NCBI GenBank assembly: GCA_947492955.1
Contig: CANLOV010000007.1
Location: 186,001-250,000 of the forward strand
Source: an uncultured Cellulophaga sp.
Lineage (GTDB): Bacteria; Bacteroidota; Bacteroidia; Flavobacteriales; Flavobacteriaceae
Reading direction: 5' to 3'
Length of the DNA stretch: 64,000 nucleotides
Under the pieces are notes generated by a model. The model had not been told where the DNA came from and did no database searches. It was given only the letters and a program-made list of their open reading frames with translations. The position numbers and the translations under genes were made by a program. Numbering within the stretch: position 1 is the stretch's first letter; each line of letters starts with the position of its first letter. This document shows, piece after piece, positions 1 to 13,900 of this stretch.

Positions 1-3000
1 ATCGTTATCGCCATCTAAATCTAAATGATTTGGTACGCCATCGCTATCTGTATCATATACATCTGGTATACCATCGTTGTTACCATCTGGCAAGTCTGCG
101 ATTCCATCATTATCAGTATCGGTATCCATGTAATTTGGAATACCATCATTATCATCATCTCCACTTGGGGTTGGTGTTCCTGCTGGTACTTCCTCTGTAT
201 CTGGAATACCATCATTATCATCATCTAAATCTACCAAGTCTGAAATACCATCCATATCTGCATCCATGATTTCTCTAAAGTCTACTTCTGTTGTAGCTGA
301 GTTATCATCATTGTTTGTTCCTGCTGCTCCTGTGTCTAAATTATCATTGACATCAAAGGCTGTTCCGATTGGAGTTATGTTAGCATCGAAAATATCTAAC
401 AAGCCATCATTATCTACATCTTCTGTTAATGGTTTACCATTTATTAAGTCTTGACCTGCTTCTAATACATCTGTTACACCATCATCATCACTATCATTAT
501 CCAAGTAATCTGGTGTTCCTGTACCATCTGCATCACTTGTATCTACTGGTGTGATTCCTGCATTTGTTGCTAAGAAGTCTGCATCATAAGCATCATCGAT
601 TCCATCGCCATCACTATCATTACCGATTGGTGCAATGTAATCGGCCGTAGTTTGTCCTTCTACATTATCTGGAATACCATCGTTATCCGCATCGATATCT
701 AAGAAGTCTGGTAAGGTATCCGTATCACTGCTTGGTATCATCGTTGTTGGTGCTCCTCCTTCTGTTCCGCTTTCTGCTGCATCCGGTAAGCCGTTAGCGC
801 CTACTGCTCCATCTACTTCTCCATCTCCGTCTGGGTCTAATGCTCCATTGCCTGTTTCTACTACATCGTAGATACCATCGTTATCGCCATCTAAATCTAA
901 ATGGTTCGGTACGCCATCGCCATCGGTATCGTATACATCTGGGATACCATCGTTGTTGCCATCGGCTACATCTGGGGTACCATCATTATCACTATCCGTA
1001 TCCATATAATTTGGAATACCATCATTATCATCATCTCCACTTGGGGTTGGTGTTCCTGCTGGTACTTCTTCTGTATCTGGAATACCATCATTATCATCAT
1101 CTAAATCTACCAAGTCTGAAATACCATCATTATCTGCATCCATGATTTCTCTAAAGTCTACTTCTGGCGTAGATGAGTTATCATCGTTATCTGTATCTTC
1201 TGCTCCTGTATCTAAATTATCATTCACATCAAAGGCAGTTCCGATTGGAGTTATGTTAGCATCGAAAATATCTAACAAGCCATCATTATCTACATCTTCT
1301 GTTAATGGTTTACCATTTATTAAGTCTTGACCTGCTTCTAATACATCTGTTACACCATCATCATCACTATCATTATCCAAGTAATCTGGTGTTCCTGTAC
1401 CATCTGCATCACTTGTATCTACTGGTGTGATTCCTGCATTTGTTGCTAAGAAGTCTGCATCATAAGCATCATCGATTCCATCGCCATCACTATCATTACC
1501 GATTGGTGCAATGTAATCGGCCGTAGTTTGTCCTTCTACATTATCTGGAATACCATCGTTATCCGCATCGATATCTAAGAAGTCTGGTAAGGTATCCGTA
1601 TCACTGCTTGGTATCACCGTTGTTGGTGCTCCTCCTTCTGTTCCGCTTTCTGCTGCATCCGGTAAGCCGTTAGCGCCTACTGCTCCATCTACTTCTCCAT
1701 CTCCGTCTGGGTCTAATGCTCCATTGCCTGTTTCTACTACATCGTAGATACCATCGTTATCGCCATCTAAATCTAAATGGTTCGGTACGCCATCGCCATC
1801 GGTATCGTATACATCTGGGATACCATCGTTGTTGCCATCGGCTACATCTGGGGTACCATCATTATCACTATCCGTATCCATATAATTTGGAATACCATCC
1901 ATATCATCGTCTCCACTTGGGGTTGGTGTTCCTGCTGGTACTTCTTCTATATCTGGAATACCATCATTATCATCATCCAAGTCTACTACATCTGGAATAC
2001 CATCCATATCTGCATCCATGATTTCTCTAAAGTCTACTTCTGTTGTAGCTGAGTTATCATCATTGTTAGTACCCTCTGCTCCTGTATTTAAATTATCATT
2101 CACATCAAAGGCTGTTCCGATTGGTGTGTTGTTGTCATCAAAGGCATCATCTAATCCGTCACCATCGGTATCTATTCCTGTTGGTACTAAATTAGTTCCT
2201 AACAATTGTCCGGATTCTAACATATCACTAATACCATCATCATCACTATCATTATCCAAGTAATCTGGAGTACCTGTGGCATCTGCATCACTAGTATCTA
2301 CTGGAGTAATTCCTGTATTTGTTGCTAAGAAGTCTGCATCATAAGCATCATCGATACCATCGCCATCACTATCGTTACCGATTGGCGCTACGTAATCTGC
2401 CGTAGTTTGTCCTTCTACATTATCTGGGATACCATCGTTATCAGCATCAATATCCAAGAAGTCTGGTAAAGTATCTCCATCACTTGATGGTATCACCGTT
2501 GTTGGTGCGCCACCATCGATGCCACTCTCTGCCGTATCTGGTAATCCGTTTGTTCCTACTGGAGCATCGGTAGTTCCATCGGGCTGAGTTGTGCCGATTA
2601 TACCATCATTATCTGGGTCTAAAGCGCTATTTCCTGTTTCTACTACATCGTAGATACCATCATTATCGCCATCTAAATCTAAATGGTTCGGTACACCATC
2701 ACCATCGGTATCGTATACATCTGGGATACCATCGTTGTTACCATCTGGCAAGTCTGCGATTCCATCATTATCACTATCAGTTTCCATATAATTTGGAATA
2801 CCATCATTATCATCGTCTACACTTGGGATTGGTGTTCCTGCTGGTACTTCTTCTGTATCTGGAATACCATCATTATCATCATCCAAGTCTACCAAGTCTG
2901 TAATACCATCCATATCAGCATCCATGACTTCTCTAAAGTCTACTTCTGGTGTAGCTGAGTTATCATCGTTATCTGTATCTTCTGCTCCTGAATTTAAGTT

Positions 3001-6000
3001 ATCGTTCACATCAAAAGCTGTTCCGATTGGAGTTATGTTAGCATCGAAAATATCTAACAAACCATCATTATCTACATCTTCTGTTAATGGTTTACCATTT
3101 ATTAAGTCTTGACCTGCTTCTAATACATCTGTTACACCATCATCATCACTATCATTATCTAAGTAATCCGGAATACCTGTGGCATCTGCATCACTGGTAT
3201 CTACTGGTGTGATTCCTGCATTTGTTGCTAAGAAGTCTGCATCATAAGCATCATCGATACCATCGCCATCACTATCGTTACCGATTGGTGCTACGTAATC
3301 TGCCGTAGTTTGTCCTTCTACATTATCTGGGATACCATCGTTATCCGAATCAATATCCAAGAAGTCTGATAAGGTATCCGTATCACTGTTTGGTATCATC
3401 GTTGTTGGTGCTCCTCCTTCTGTGCCACTCTCTGCTGCATCTGGTAAACCGTTTGCGCCTACTGCTCCTTCTATTACACCATCTCCATCTATATCTAAAG
3501 CGCTATTTCCTGTTTCTACTACATCGTAGATACCATCGTTATCGCCATCTAAATCTAAATGATTTGGTACGCCATCGCCATCGGTATCGTATACATCTGG
3601 GATACCATCGTTGTTACCATCTGGTAAGTCTGCGATTCCATCGTTATTGGTATCCTTATCCATGTAATTTGGTATACCATCATTATCATCGTCTCCACTT
3701 GGGGTTGGTGTTCCTGCTGGTACTTCTTCTGTATCTGGAATACCATCATTATCATCATCCAAGTCTACTACATCTGGAATACCATCCATATCAGCATCCA
3801 TGATTTCTCTAAAGTCTACTTCTGGCGTAGCTGAGTTATCATCATTGTTTGTTCCTGCTGCTCCTGTGTCTAAATTATCATTCACATCAAAAGCTGTTCC
3901 GATTGGAGTTATGTTAGCATCGAAAATATCTAACAAACCATCATTATCTACATCTTCTGTTAATGGTTTACCATTTATTAAGTCTTGACCTGCTTCTAAT
4001 ACATCTGTTACACCATCATCATCACTATCATTATCTAAGTAATCCGGAATACCTGTGGCATCTGCATCACTGGTATCTACTGGAGTAATTCCTGCATTTG
4101 TTGCTAAGAAGTCTGCATCATAAGCATCATCGATACCATCGCCATCACTATCATTACCAATTGGTGCTATGTAATCGGCTGTAGTTTGTCCTTCTACATT
4201 ATCTGGGATACCATCGTTATCCGCATCGATATCTAAGAAGTCTGGTAAGGTATCCGTATCACTGCTTGGTATCACCGTTGTTGGTGCTCCACCTTCTGTG
4301 CCACTCTCTGCTGCATCTGGTAAGCCGTTAAGACCAACTGCTCCTTCTATTGCACCATCTCCATCAGTATCTAAAGCGCTATTTCCTGTTTCTACTACAT
4401 CGTAAATACCATCGTTATCGCCATCTAAATCTAAATGGTTCGGTACACCATCGCCATCGGTATCGTATACATCTGGAATACCATCGTTGTTGCCATCTGG
4501 CAAGTCTGCGATTCCATCGTTATTGGTATCCTTATCCATGTAATTTGGTATACCATCCATATCATCATCTCCACTTGGGGCTGATGTTCCTGCTGGTACT
4601 TCCTCTGTATCTGGAATACCATCATTATCATCATCTAAATCTACCAAGTCTGAAATACCATCATTATCTGCATCCATGATTTCTCTAAAGTCTACTTCTG
4701 GCGTAGCTGAGTTATCATCATTATTAGTACCCTCTGCTCCTGTATCTAAATTATCATTCACATCAAAGGCAGTTCCGATTGGTGTTATGTTAGCATCGAA
4801 AATATCTAACAAACCATCATTATCTACATCTTCTGTTAATGGTTTACCATTTATTAAGTCTTGACCTGCTTCTAATACATCTGTTACACCATCATCATCA
4901 CTATCATTATCCAAGTAATCTGGAGTGCCTGTGGCATCTGCATCACTCGTATCTACTGGTGTGATTCCTGCATTTGTTGCTAAGAAATCTGCATCATAAG
5001 CATCATCGATACCATCGCCATCACTATCGTTACCGATTGGTGCAATGTAATCTGCCGTAGTTTGTCCTTCTACATTATCTGGAATACCATCGTTATCCGC
5101 ATCGATATCTAAGAAATCTGGTAAGGTATCACCATCACTGCTTGATATCACCGTTGTTAGTACTCCACCATCTGTTCCGCTTTCTGCGGCATCTGGTAAG
5201 CCGTTTGCGCCTACTACTAATCCATCTACTTCTCCATCTCCGTCTGTATCTAAGGCTCCGTTTCCTGTTTCTACTATATCGTAGATACCATCGTTATCAC
5301 CATCTAAATCTAAATGGTTGGGTACACCATCACCATCCGTATCGTATACATCTGGGATACCATCGTTGTTACCATCTGGCAAGTCTGCGATTCCATCATT
5401 ATCACTATCCGTATCCATGTAATTTGGTATACCATCATTATCATCGTCTTCACTTGGGGTTGGTGTTCCTGCTGGTACTTCTTCTGTATCTGGAATACCA
5501 TCATTATCATCATCTAAATCTACCAAGTCTGTAATACCATCTTCATCTGCATCCATGATTTCTCTAAAGTCTACTTCTGCTGATAATGGTGCATCGTTAT
5601 TATCTGTTCCTGCTGCTCCTGTATCTAAATTATCATTCACATCAAATGGAGTACCTAAAGCTGTATTGTTATCATCGAAGGCATCGTCTAATCCGTCACC
5701 ATCGGTATCTACTCCTGTTGGTACTAGGTTAGTCCCTAATAATTGTCCTGCTTCTAGCATATCACTAATACCATCATCATCACTATCATCATCCAAATAA
5801 TCTGGAGTGCCTGTGGCATCTGCATCACTCGTATCTACTGGTGTGATTCCTGCATTTGTTGCTAAGAAATCTGTATCATAAGCATCATCGATACCATCGC
5901 CATCACTATCATTACCAATTGGTGCTATGTAATCGGCTGTAGTTTGTCCTTCTACATTATCTGGGATACCATCGTTATCCGCATCGATATCTAAGAAGTC

Positions 6001-9000
6001 TGGTAAGGTATCCGTATCACTGCTTGGTATCACCGTTGTTGGTGCTCCACCTTCTGTGCCACTCTCTGCTGCATCTGGTAAGCCGTTAAGACCAACTGCT
6101 CCTTCTATTGCACCATCTCCATCAGTATCTAAAGCGCTATTTCCTGTTTCTACTACATCGTAAATACCATCGTTATCGGCATCTAAATCTAAATGGTTGG
6201 GTACACCATCACCATCCGTATCGTATACATCTGGGATACCATCGTTGTTACCATCTGGCAAGTCTGCGATTCCATCATTATCAGTATCTGTATCCATATA
6301 ATTTGGAATACCATCATTATCATCGTCTCCACTTGGGCTTGGTGTTCCTGCTGCTACTTCTTCTGTATCTGGAATACCATCATTATCGTCGTCTAAATCT
6401 ACCAAGTCTGAAATACCATCATTATCTGCATCCATGATTTCTCTAAAGTCTACTTCTGGCGTAGCTGAGTTATCATCGTTATCTGTATCTTCTGCTCCTG
6501 TATCTAAATTATCATTCACATCAAAGGCTGTTCCGATTGGTGTGTTGTTGTCATCAAAGGCATCGTCTAATCCATCACCATCAGTATCTACTCCTGTTGG
6601 TACTAAATTAGTTCCTAACAATTGTCCGGATTCTAACATATCACTAATACCATCATCATCACTATCATTATCCAAGTAATCTGGAGTACCTGTGGCATCT
6701 GCATCACTCGTATCTACTGGTGTGATTCCTGCATTTGTTGCTAAGAAGTCTGCATCATAAGCATCATCTATACCATCGCCATCACTATCGTTACCTATTG
6801 GTGCTACGTAATCTGCCGTAGTCTGTCCTTCTACATTATCTGGGATACCATCGTTATCCGCATCGATATCCAAGAAGTCTGGTAAGGTATCACCATCACT
6901 TGTTGTTATCACTGTAATTAATGCATTTCCGTCAGTACCTCCTTCGGCATCATCAGGAATACCATTTAAACCAACTGCCCCATCTACCAGACCATTTCCA
7001 TCTGGATCTAATGCTGTATTTCCTGTTTCTACTATATCATAAATACCATCGTTATCCGCATCTAAATCAAAATGATTTGGTACGCCATCGCCATCTGTAT
7101 CGTATACATCTGGGATACCATCATTGTTACCATCGGCTACATCTGGATTACCATCATTATCACTATCCGTATCCATATAATTTGGAATACCATCCATATC
7201 ATCATCATCACTTGGTGATAAGCCTTGTGCTTCATCTGTATCTAAAATACCATCGTTATCATCATCTTCATCAACTAAATCAGGGATACCATCCATATCA
7301 GCATCCATGATTTCTCTAAAGTCTACTTCTGTTGTAGCTGAGTTATCATCATTGTCTGTTCCTGCTGCTCCTGTATCTAAATTATCATTGACATCAAATG
7401 GAGTACCTATTGGTGTATTGTTAACATCGAAGGCATCGTCTAAGCCATCACCATCCGTATCTACTCCTGTTGGTGTTAAATTAGTTCCTAATAATTGTCC
7501 AGATTCAAACATATCTAATACACCATCATCATCACTATCATCATCCAAGTAATCTGGAATACCTGTGGCGTCTGCATCACTCGTATCTACTGGTGTGATT
7601 CCTGCATTTGTTGCTAAGAAATCCGCATCATAAGCATCATCGATACCATCGCCATCACTATCATTACCAATTGGTGCTATGTAATCTGCCGTAGTTTGCC
7701 CTTCAATATTATCTGGAATACCATCGTTATCTGCATCGATATCTAAGAAATCATCAAACGCATCTAAATCAGTATTTGATATAACTGCTGTTTGTATACC
7801 ACCATCTGTTCCACTCTCTGCTGCATTTGGTAATCCGTTAGCACCTACTGCTCCATCTACTACTCCATCTCCGTCTGGATCTAATGCTGCATTTCCTGTT
7901 TCTACTACATCGTAGATACCATCGTTATCGGCATCTAAATCGAAATGATTTGGTACGCCATCACCATCCGTATCGTATACATCTGGGATACCATCATTAT
8001 TACCATCGGCTAAGTCTGGATTACCATCATTATCAATATCAGTATCCATATAATTTGGTATGCCATCCATATCATCATCTTCACTTGGTGGAGTTCCTAA
8101 TGGTGAATCTGTTAAATCTAGAATACCATCATTATCATCATCATCATCGACTAAATCAGGGATGCCATCCATATCATTATCCTGTATCTCTCTAAAATCT
8201 ACTTCTACGGTAGCTGTATCATCATCATTGTCTGTTCCTGCTGCTCCTGTATCTAAATTATCATTCACATCAAATAGGGTACCTGCAGCTGTGTTGTTAT
8301 CATCGAAGGCATCATCTAAACCGTCACCATCGGTATCTACTCCTGTTGGTACTAAATTAGTTCCTAATAATTGTCCTGCCTCTAACATATCACTGATGCC
8401 ATCATCATCACTATCTATATCTATATAATCTGGCTCTGATGTAAGATCTGTATCACTTGTATCTACTGGCGCAATTCCTGTATTACCTACAATATCAGTA
8501 TCATAAGCATCGTCTATACCATCTCCATCACTATCGTTACCAATTGGTGCTACGTAATCTGCCGTAGTTTGCCCTTCAATATTATCTGGAATACCATCGT
8601 TATCAGCATCGATATCCAAGAAGTTTGGTAAAGCATCCGTATCGCTGTTTAATACTTCCGCAGTTATAGCCCCTCCATCTGTGCCACTTTCAGCATCATC
8701 TGGTAACCCATTTAAACCAACTGCTCCATCTACTACACCATTACCATCTGGATCTAAAGCTCCATTTTCTGTTTCTACTACATCGTAAATACCATCGTTA
8801 TCAGCATCTAGATCAAAATGATTGGGTACGCCATCACCATCGGTATCGTATATATCTGGAATACCGTCATTATTACCATCTGCTAAGTCTGGTGTTGTTG
8901 CTCCTCCATCTCCATCTGGATCTACATCGGCATAATTTGGTATACCATCATTATCAGCATCTCCACTTGGATTTGGTGTTCCTAATGGATATTCATCAGT

Positions 9001-10990
9001 ATCTGGAATACCATCGTTATCATCATCTATATCTGTAAAATCAGCGATACCATCCTCATCATTATCTATTAAGTCTCTATAATCTAAATCGCCTCCTGTT
9101 AAATAATCACCATCTACATCTCCTAATTCAACATCCGTTGGTGGGTTTATACCATCATTTACTGTTGAGCCAGGGATTAAACTATCATCATTATCATCAA
9201 AGGCATCATCTAAGCCATCGCCATCCGTATCTACTCCTGATGGTACATTATCTGTATCTCCATTCTCAAAAATATCTGGCACACCATCATTCTCTGCATC
9301 TGTATCTACATAATCTGGTAAGAAATCTCCATCCATATCTGTATCCACTGGGTCTATTCCTGTATTACCTGGTATATCTGAATCATAAGCATCATCGATA
9401 CCATCACCATCACTATCATTACCAACTGGTGGTACATAACCAAGCGTTGGTTGCCCTTCTATATTATCTGGGATACCATCTCCATCGGCATCTATATCTA
9501 GGAAATCAGGATTTCCAATACTATCTGAATTTGGTAAATTTGAGAAGGTTATTCCGTTCGATTCTATAATATCTTCATAACCATTACCATTAGCATCTGG
9601 ATCTAGAGCATTTATAATTCCATCGCCATCGGTATCTGCCCCTGGTGTCTGGTCTATATCTGCTATATTATCTATACCATCACCATCGGTATCTGTACCT
9701 CCTGTTTGATCTACATCTACACTATCTGGAATACCATCGTTATCTGAATCTAACATAAGATCGACAACTCCATCTCCATCGCCATCTATTTGATCAAATT
9801 CTGTATGGTCTAAAATACCATCGTTATCTGAATCTAGATCAAAATGGTTTGGTATACCATCGTCATCAAAATCATATATATCTGGGATACCATCGTTATT
9901 GATATCTGCAATATCTGGAGTACCATCATTATTACTATCCGTATCTGCATAGTTAGGAATTCCATCATTATCATCATCTGCCCCTGGTGCCGTTGTTCCT
10001 GTTGGAACTTCTAATGTGTCTAAAATACCATCATTATCATCATCTAAATCTACTACATCAGGAACTCCATCATTATCAGCATCCATTACTTCTCTAAAAT
10101 CTACTTCTGCTGTTAATGGTTCATCTTCATTATCTGTAGCATTAGCTCCAGTATCTAAATTATCGTTAACATCAAAAGTAGTTCCGATTGGTGTATTGTT
10201 GTCATCAAAGGCATCGTCTAATCCATCACCATCCGTATCTATTCCTGTTGGTGCTAGATTAGTTCCCAATAATTGTCCTGCCTCTATCATATCACTTACG
10301 CCATCATCATCACTATCATCATCTAAATAATCTGGAATACCTGTTACATCTACATCACTCGTATCTACTGGAGTAATTCCTGCATTTGTTGCTAAGAAAT
10401 CTGTATCATAAGCATCATCAATACCATCGCCATCACTATCGTTACCGATTGGTGCTACGTAATCTGCCGTGGTTTGTCCTTCTACATTATCTGGGATACC
10501 ATCGTTATCTGCATCAATATCTAAGAAGTCTGGCAATGCATCAGTATCATTACTTGGTATTACCGTTGTTGGTGCTCCTCCTTCTGTGCCACTCTCTGCG
10601 GCATCCGGTAATCCGTTAGCGCCTACTGCTCCATCTACTTCTCCATCACCATCTGGATCTAATGCGCCATTTCCTGTTTCTACTACATCGTAGATACCAT
10701 CATTATCACCATCTAAATCGAAATGATTAGGTACGCCGTCGCCATCTGTATCATACACATCTGGAATACCATCATTATTACCATCGGCTATATCTGGAGT
10801 ACCATCATTATTACCATCCGTATCTGCATAGTTAGGAATACCATCATTATCATCATCGGCTCCTGGTGCTGCTACGCCTAATGGAACTTCTGAAGTATCT
10901 GGGATACCATCATTATCATCGTCTAAATCTACTAGGTCTGGGATACCATCTTCATCGGCATCTAGCAATTCTCTCCAATTTGGTTCTACA
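1..10990 (-). repeat. Long-period tandem repeat array inside the giant CDS, about 13 modules of about 292 aa
   Basis: Anchor motif atgrttnggtacncc (antisense of VPNHxD) at 25, 901, 1777, 2683, 3559, 4435, 5314, 6193, 7072, 7945, 8818, 9844, 10723; spacings 876, 876, 906, 876, 876, 879, 879, 879, 873, 873, 1026, 879, all divisible by 3. Confidence 0.93.
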
Positions 10991-13900
10991 TTACTAGTAT
11001 CGTCTGTATTAGGGAAACTACCTAATGCCGTTTGTCCATTATTTGTTGGGTTTGTTAATGGTGTTACTGCTACATCTATAGCATCAAAATTATCATCTAA
11101 ACCGTCTCCATCATCATCCATACCTGCTGGTATTGTATCTGCTACACCATTATCATCGGTATCGTATGCCTCTATGGTATCACTCTCTCCATCAGCATCA
11201 CTATCTAAATCTAAATAATCTGGTGTTACATCTCCTGTAGCAGCATCGGTATTTACTGGTACTATTGCTACTGAAGTTGTTGCCACTGGTGCTGCTATAT
11301 TAGTATCATCAAATGGATCATAGGCATTATCTATACCATCGCCATCGGTATCTACCCCGCTTGGTGGTATATAGCCTGTTGATGGTTGTGCTTCTATAAT
11401 ATCTACAATACCATCATTATCGGCATCGATATCTAAATAATCTGGGCTTAATTCATTGGTTGGATCATCTGTATCTAAAGGTTGTATTGCTGTTGTTGAG
11501 AATGCATCGTTATCACTATCTACTTCATCTGGAACTCCGTTTAACCCTACTGGTCCATCTATTCTACCATCATTATTTATATCAGTAATTGGTGTTCCAC
11601 TTTCTACTACATCGTAAATACCATCATTATCACTATCTAAATCTACACTATTTGGTATACCATCGCCATCAAAATCAGAGGCGCTACATAATAAACTTCT
11701 AAATGCTATATTATCTATGGTAATAGACCCTGCATTTGCAACAGGATTGTTATATAAATAGAATCTAATTTTATAAAACTTGTTAGGTAACAATTGTAGG
11801 TTTGTTGTTGCTGGTCGTCTAAATGATGAAGCATTTACTGTGGCTTCATCAAACAATACTACGCTGTTTACAAAATTATCCCCAGAAATTTCTACCTGGT
11901 ACTGGTATCCTGATCTAAAATCTAATGCTGGTACGCTTACTGGTTCTGCAAAGAAAAATAGTTGAGATATACTATAAGGATTTGCTCCTGTTGTAAATGC
12001 AATTTCTAAATAATCATTATCCGCTTTAGCTGTTGCTAAATCTGCTTGATTTACTCCTTGTAAATCTATATATCCTCCTCCTGCATTATTTGCGTCTTCT
12101 GTATAACTTAGTCCTGATCCAAATACTTGTGCGTAAGCTGTACCTGTAGCTATAAAATCGGTTTCTGCTGTTGTAGCCGATAAGTCTGCTGATAAATTAT
12201 CGTATAATAACATTAATGGTAATGGTGATGCTCCGTTAGGTGCACATGCACTCTCTGTTACATCCAATATACCATCATTATCATCATCTAAATCTACTGC
12301 ATCTGGGATACCATCACCATCTGTATCTACTGGTACTGGTGGCTCTCTATAATCTACCTCTGCTGTACTAGACTCCTGATTATTTGGTAAGCTATCTGAT
12401 CCTGTATCTAAATCATCATTTACATCAAATGGATCTCCTACTGTTGTATTTACATCATCGTAAGCATCTAATAAACCATCTCCGTCTATATCGGTATCTG
12501 TAGGTGCTAAAGCTAATTGTGCTTCCTGTGTATCTAATATTCCATCACCATCTGAATCTGTATCTAAATAATCCGGAATTGTATCGCTATTAGTAAGTGT
12601 ATCATCTGTATTTTGAGGTGTAATACCTGCTGCTGTATTATCATCGATAGTTTCATATACATTATACAGACCATTGTTCCCTACAGCTCCTGTTGGTGCT
12701 ATATATCCAACTGTAGGTTGTGCTTCTACATTATCTGGAATACCATCGTTATCCGAATCGATATCTAAATGGTTTGGAATACCATCATCATCTGTATCTG
12801 GACAATAATTCATACTAAAAATGAATGAATTGTAATCTCCGAATGTTGCCGGATTGTTATCTCCAACTGTTGTATCTAAATTTATATAAGTAACCAGTAC
12901 ATCAGAAACTGGCTCACTTGGAGAAATATTAAACTCTACATAAGGTGCATTTCCTTGAATACCAGAAGTAGGTGCTCCTGTAATAGTTATGGTATTTCCT
13001 GAATTGGTAATTATTGCTTCGGAAGTAGAATTTACAATCCACTCGAAACTCGCACTAACTCCAACTGCTTGGAAAGTTACTTGGTCTGTTCTATTTAAAG
13101 CTGTAACACTACCATCTGGAGTTGAAAATGATAAAAACTCCGGATTAACTAATGTAATATTAGTACTAAATCCTTCATTTAATGTATATCCATTGTCATC
13201 AACAAATCGAATTGCATTTGCTCCATTAGCTAAAATCTCAACTCCTGTAGAAGATCCTATTGGCGTTGGTGCTGCAATAGAAATATTAGAAGTCAATGGA
13301 TTTCCTGCCGTATCGTTTGTTAAAGTTGCACTACCTCCTGATACTTCTGTTAAGGGACCACCAAAGTCTGTACCAATTCGTACATCTACATCTGGACACT
13401 CAACAGAATCGATAATACCATCATTATCATCATCAATATCTGTTAAATCATCGATACCATCATTATCTGTATCTTGCAACTCTCTATAATCTACTTCTGC
13501 TGTGCTAGGCGATTCTGTATTTGGTAAATTTTGTGGATCGTTACTAGGATCTAAAACATTACCATTCGTATCTGTATAATCATCTGTATTTTCATAGCTT
13601 CCATACAATCCATTTGTTCCTACGGTTCCCATTGGAGAAGAAAGCCCTGCTTCTTGTGTATCTAATATTCCATCACCATCTGAATCTGTATCTAAATAAT
13701 CCGGAATTGTATCGCTATTAGTAAGTGTATCATCTGTATTTTGAGGTGTAATACCTGCTGCTGTATCATCATCGATAGTTTCATATACATTATACAGACC
13801 ATTGTTCCCTACAGCTCCTGTTGGTGCTATATACCCAACTGTAGGTTGTGCTTCTACATTATCTGGTATACCATCGTTATCCGAATCGATATCTAAAGCA

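Noticed and set aside
21-5513. Minus-strand ORFs such as 21..224, 3555..3758 and 4431..4634 (MMIMMVFQIQ...)
   Set aside because: Out-of-frame readings of the same repeats; low complexity, not the coherent DxDxDG frame.
1-10990. CRISPR array or satellite DNA
   Set aside because: Repeats are hundreds of bp, codon-phased and coding; no short repeat/spacer structure.
25-11000. Many plus-strand ORFs of about 60-140 aa rich in H/Y/L or S/P (e.g. 840..1145, 3390..3803)
   Set aside because: They are antisense to the giant CDS and arise from Asp-rich repeat codons read backwards; they repeat with the module period.
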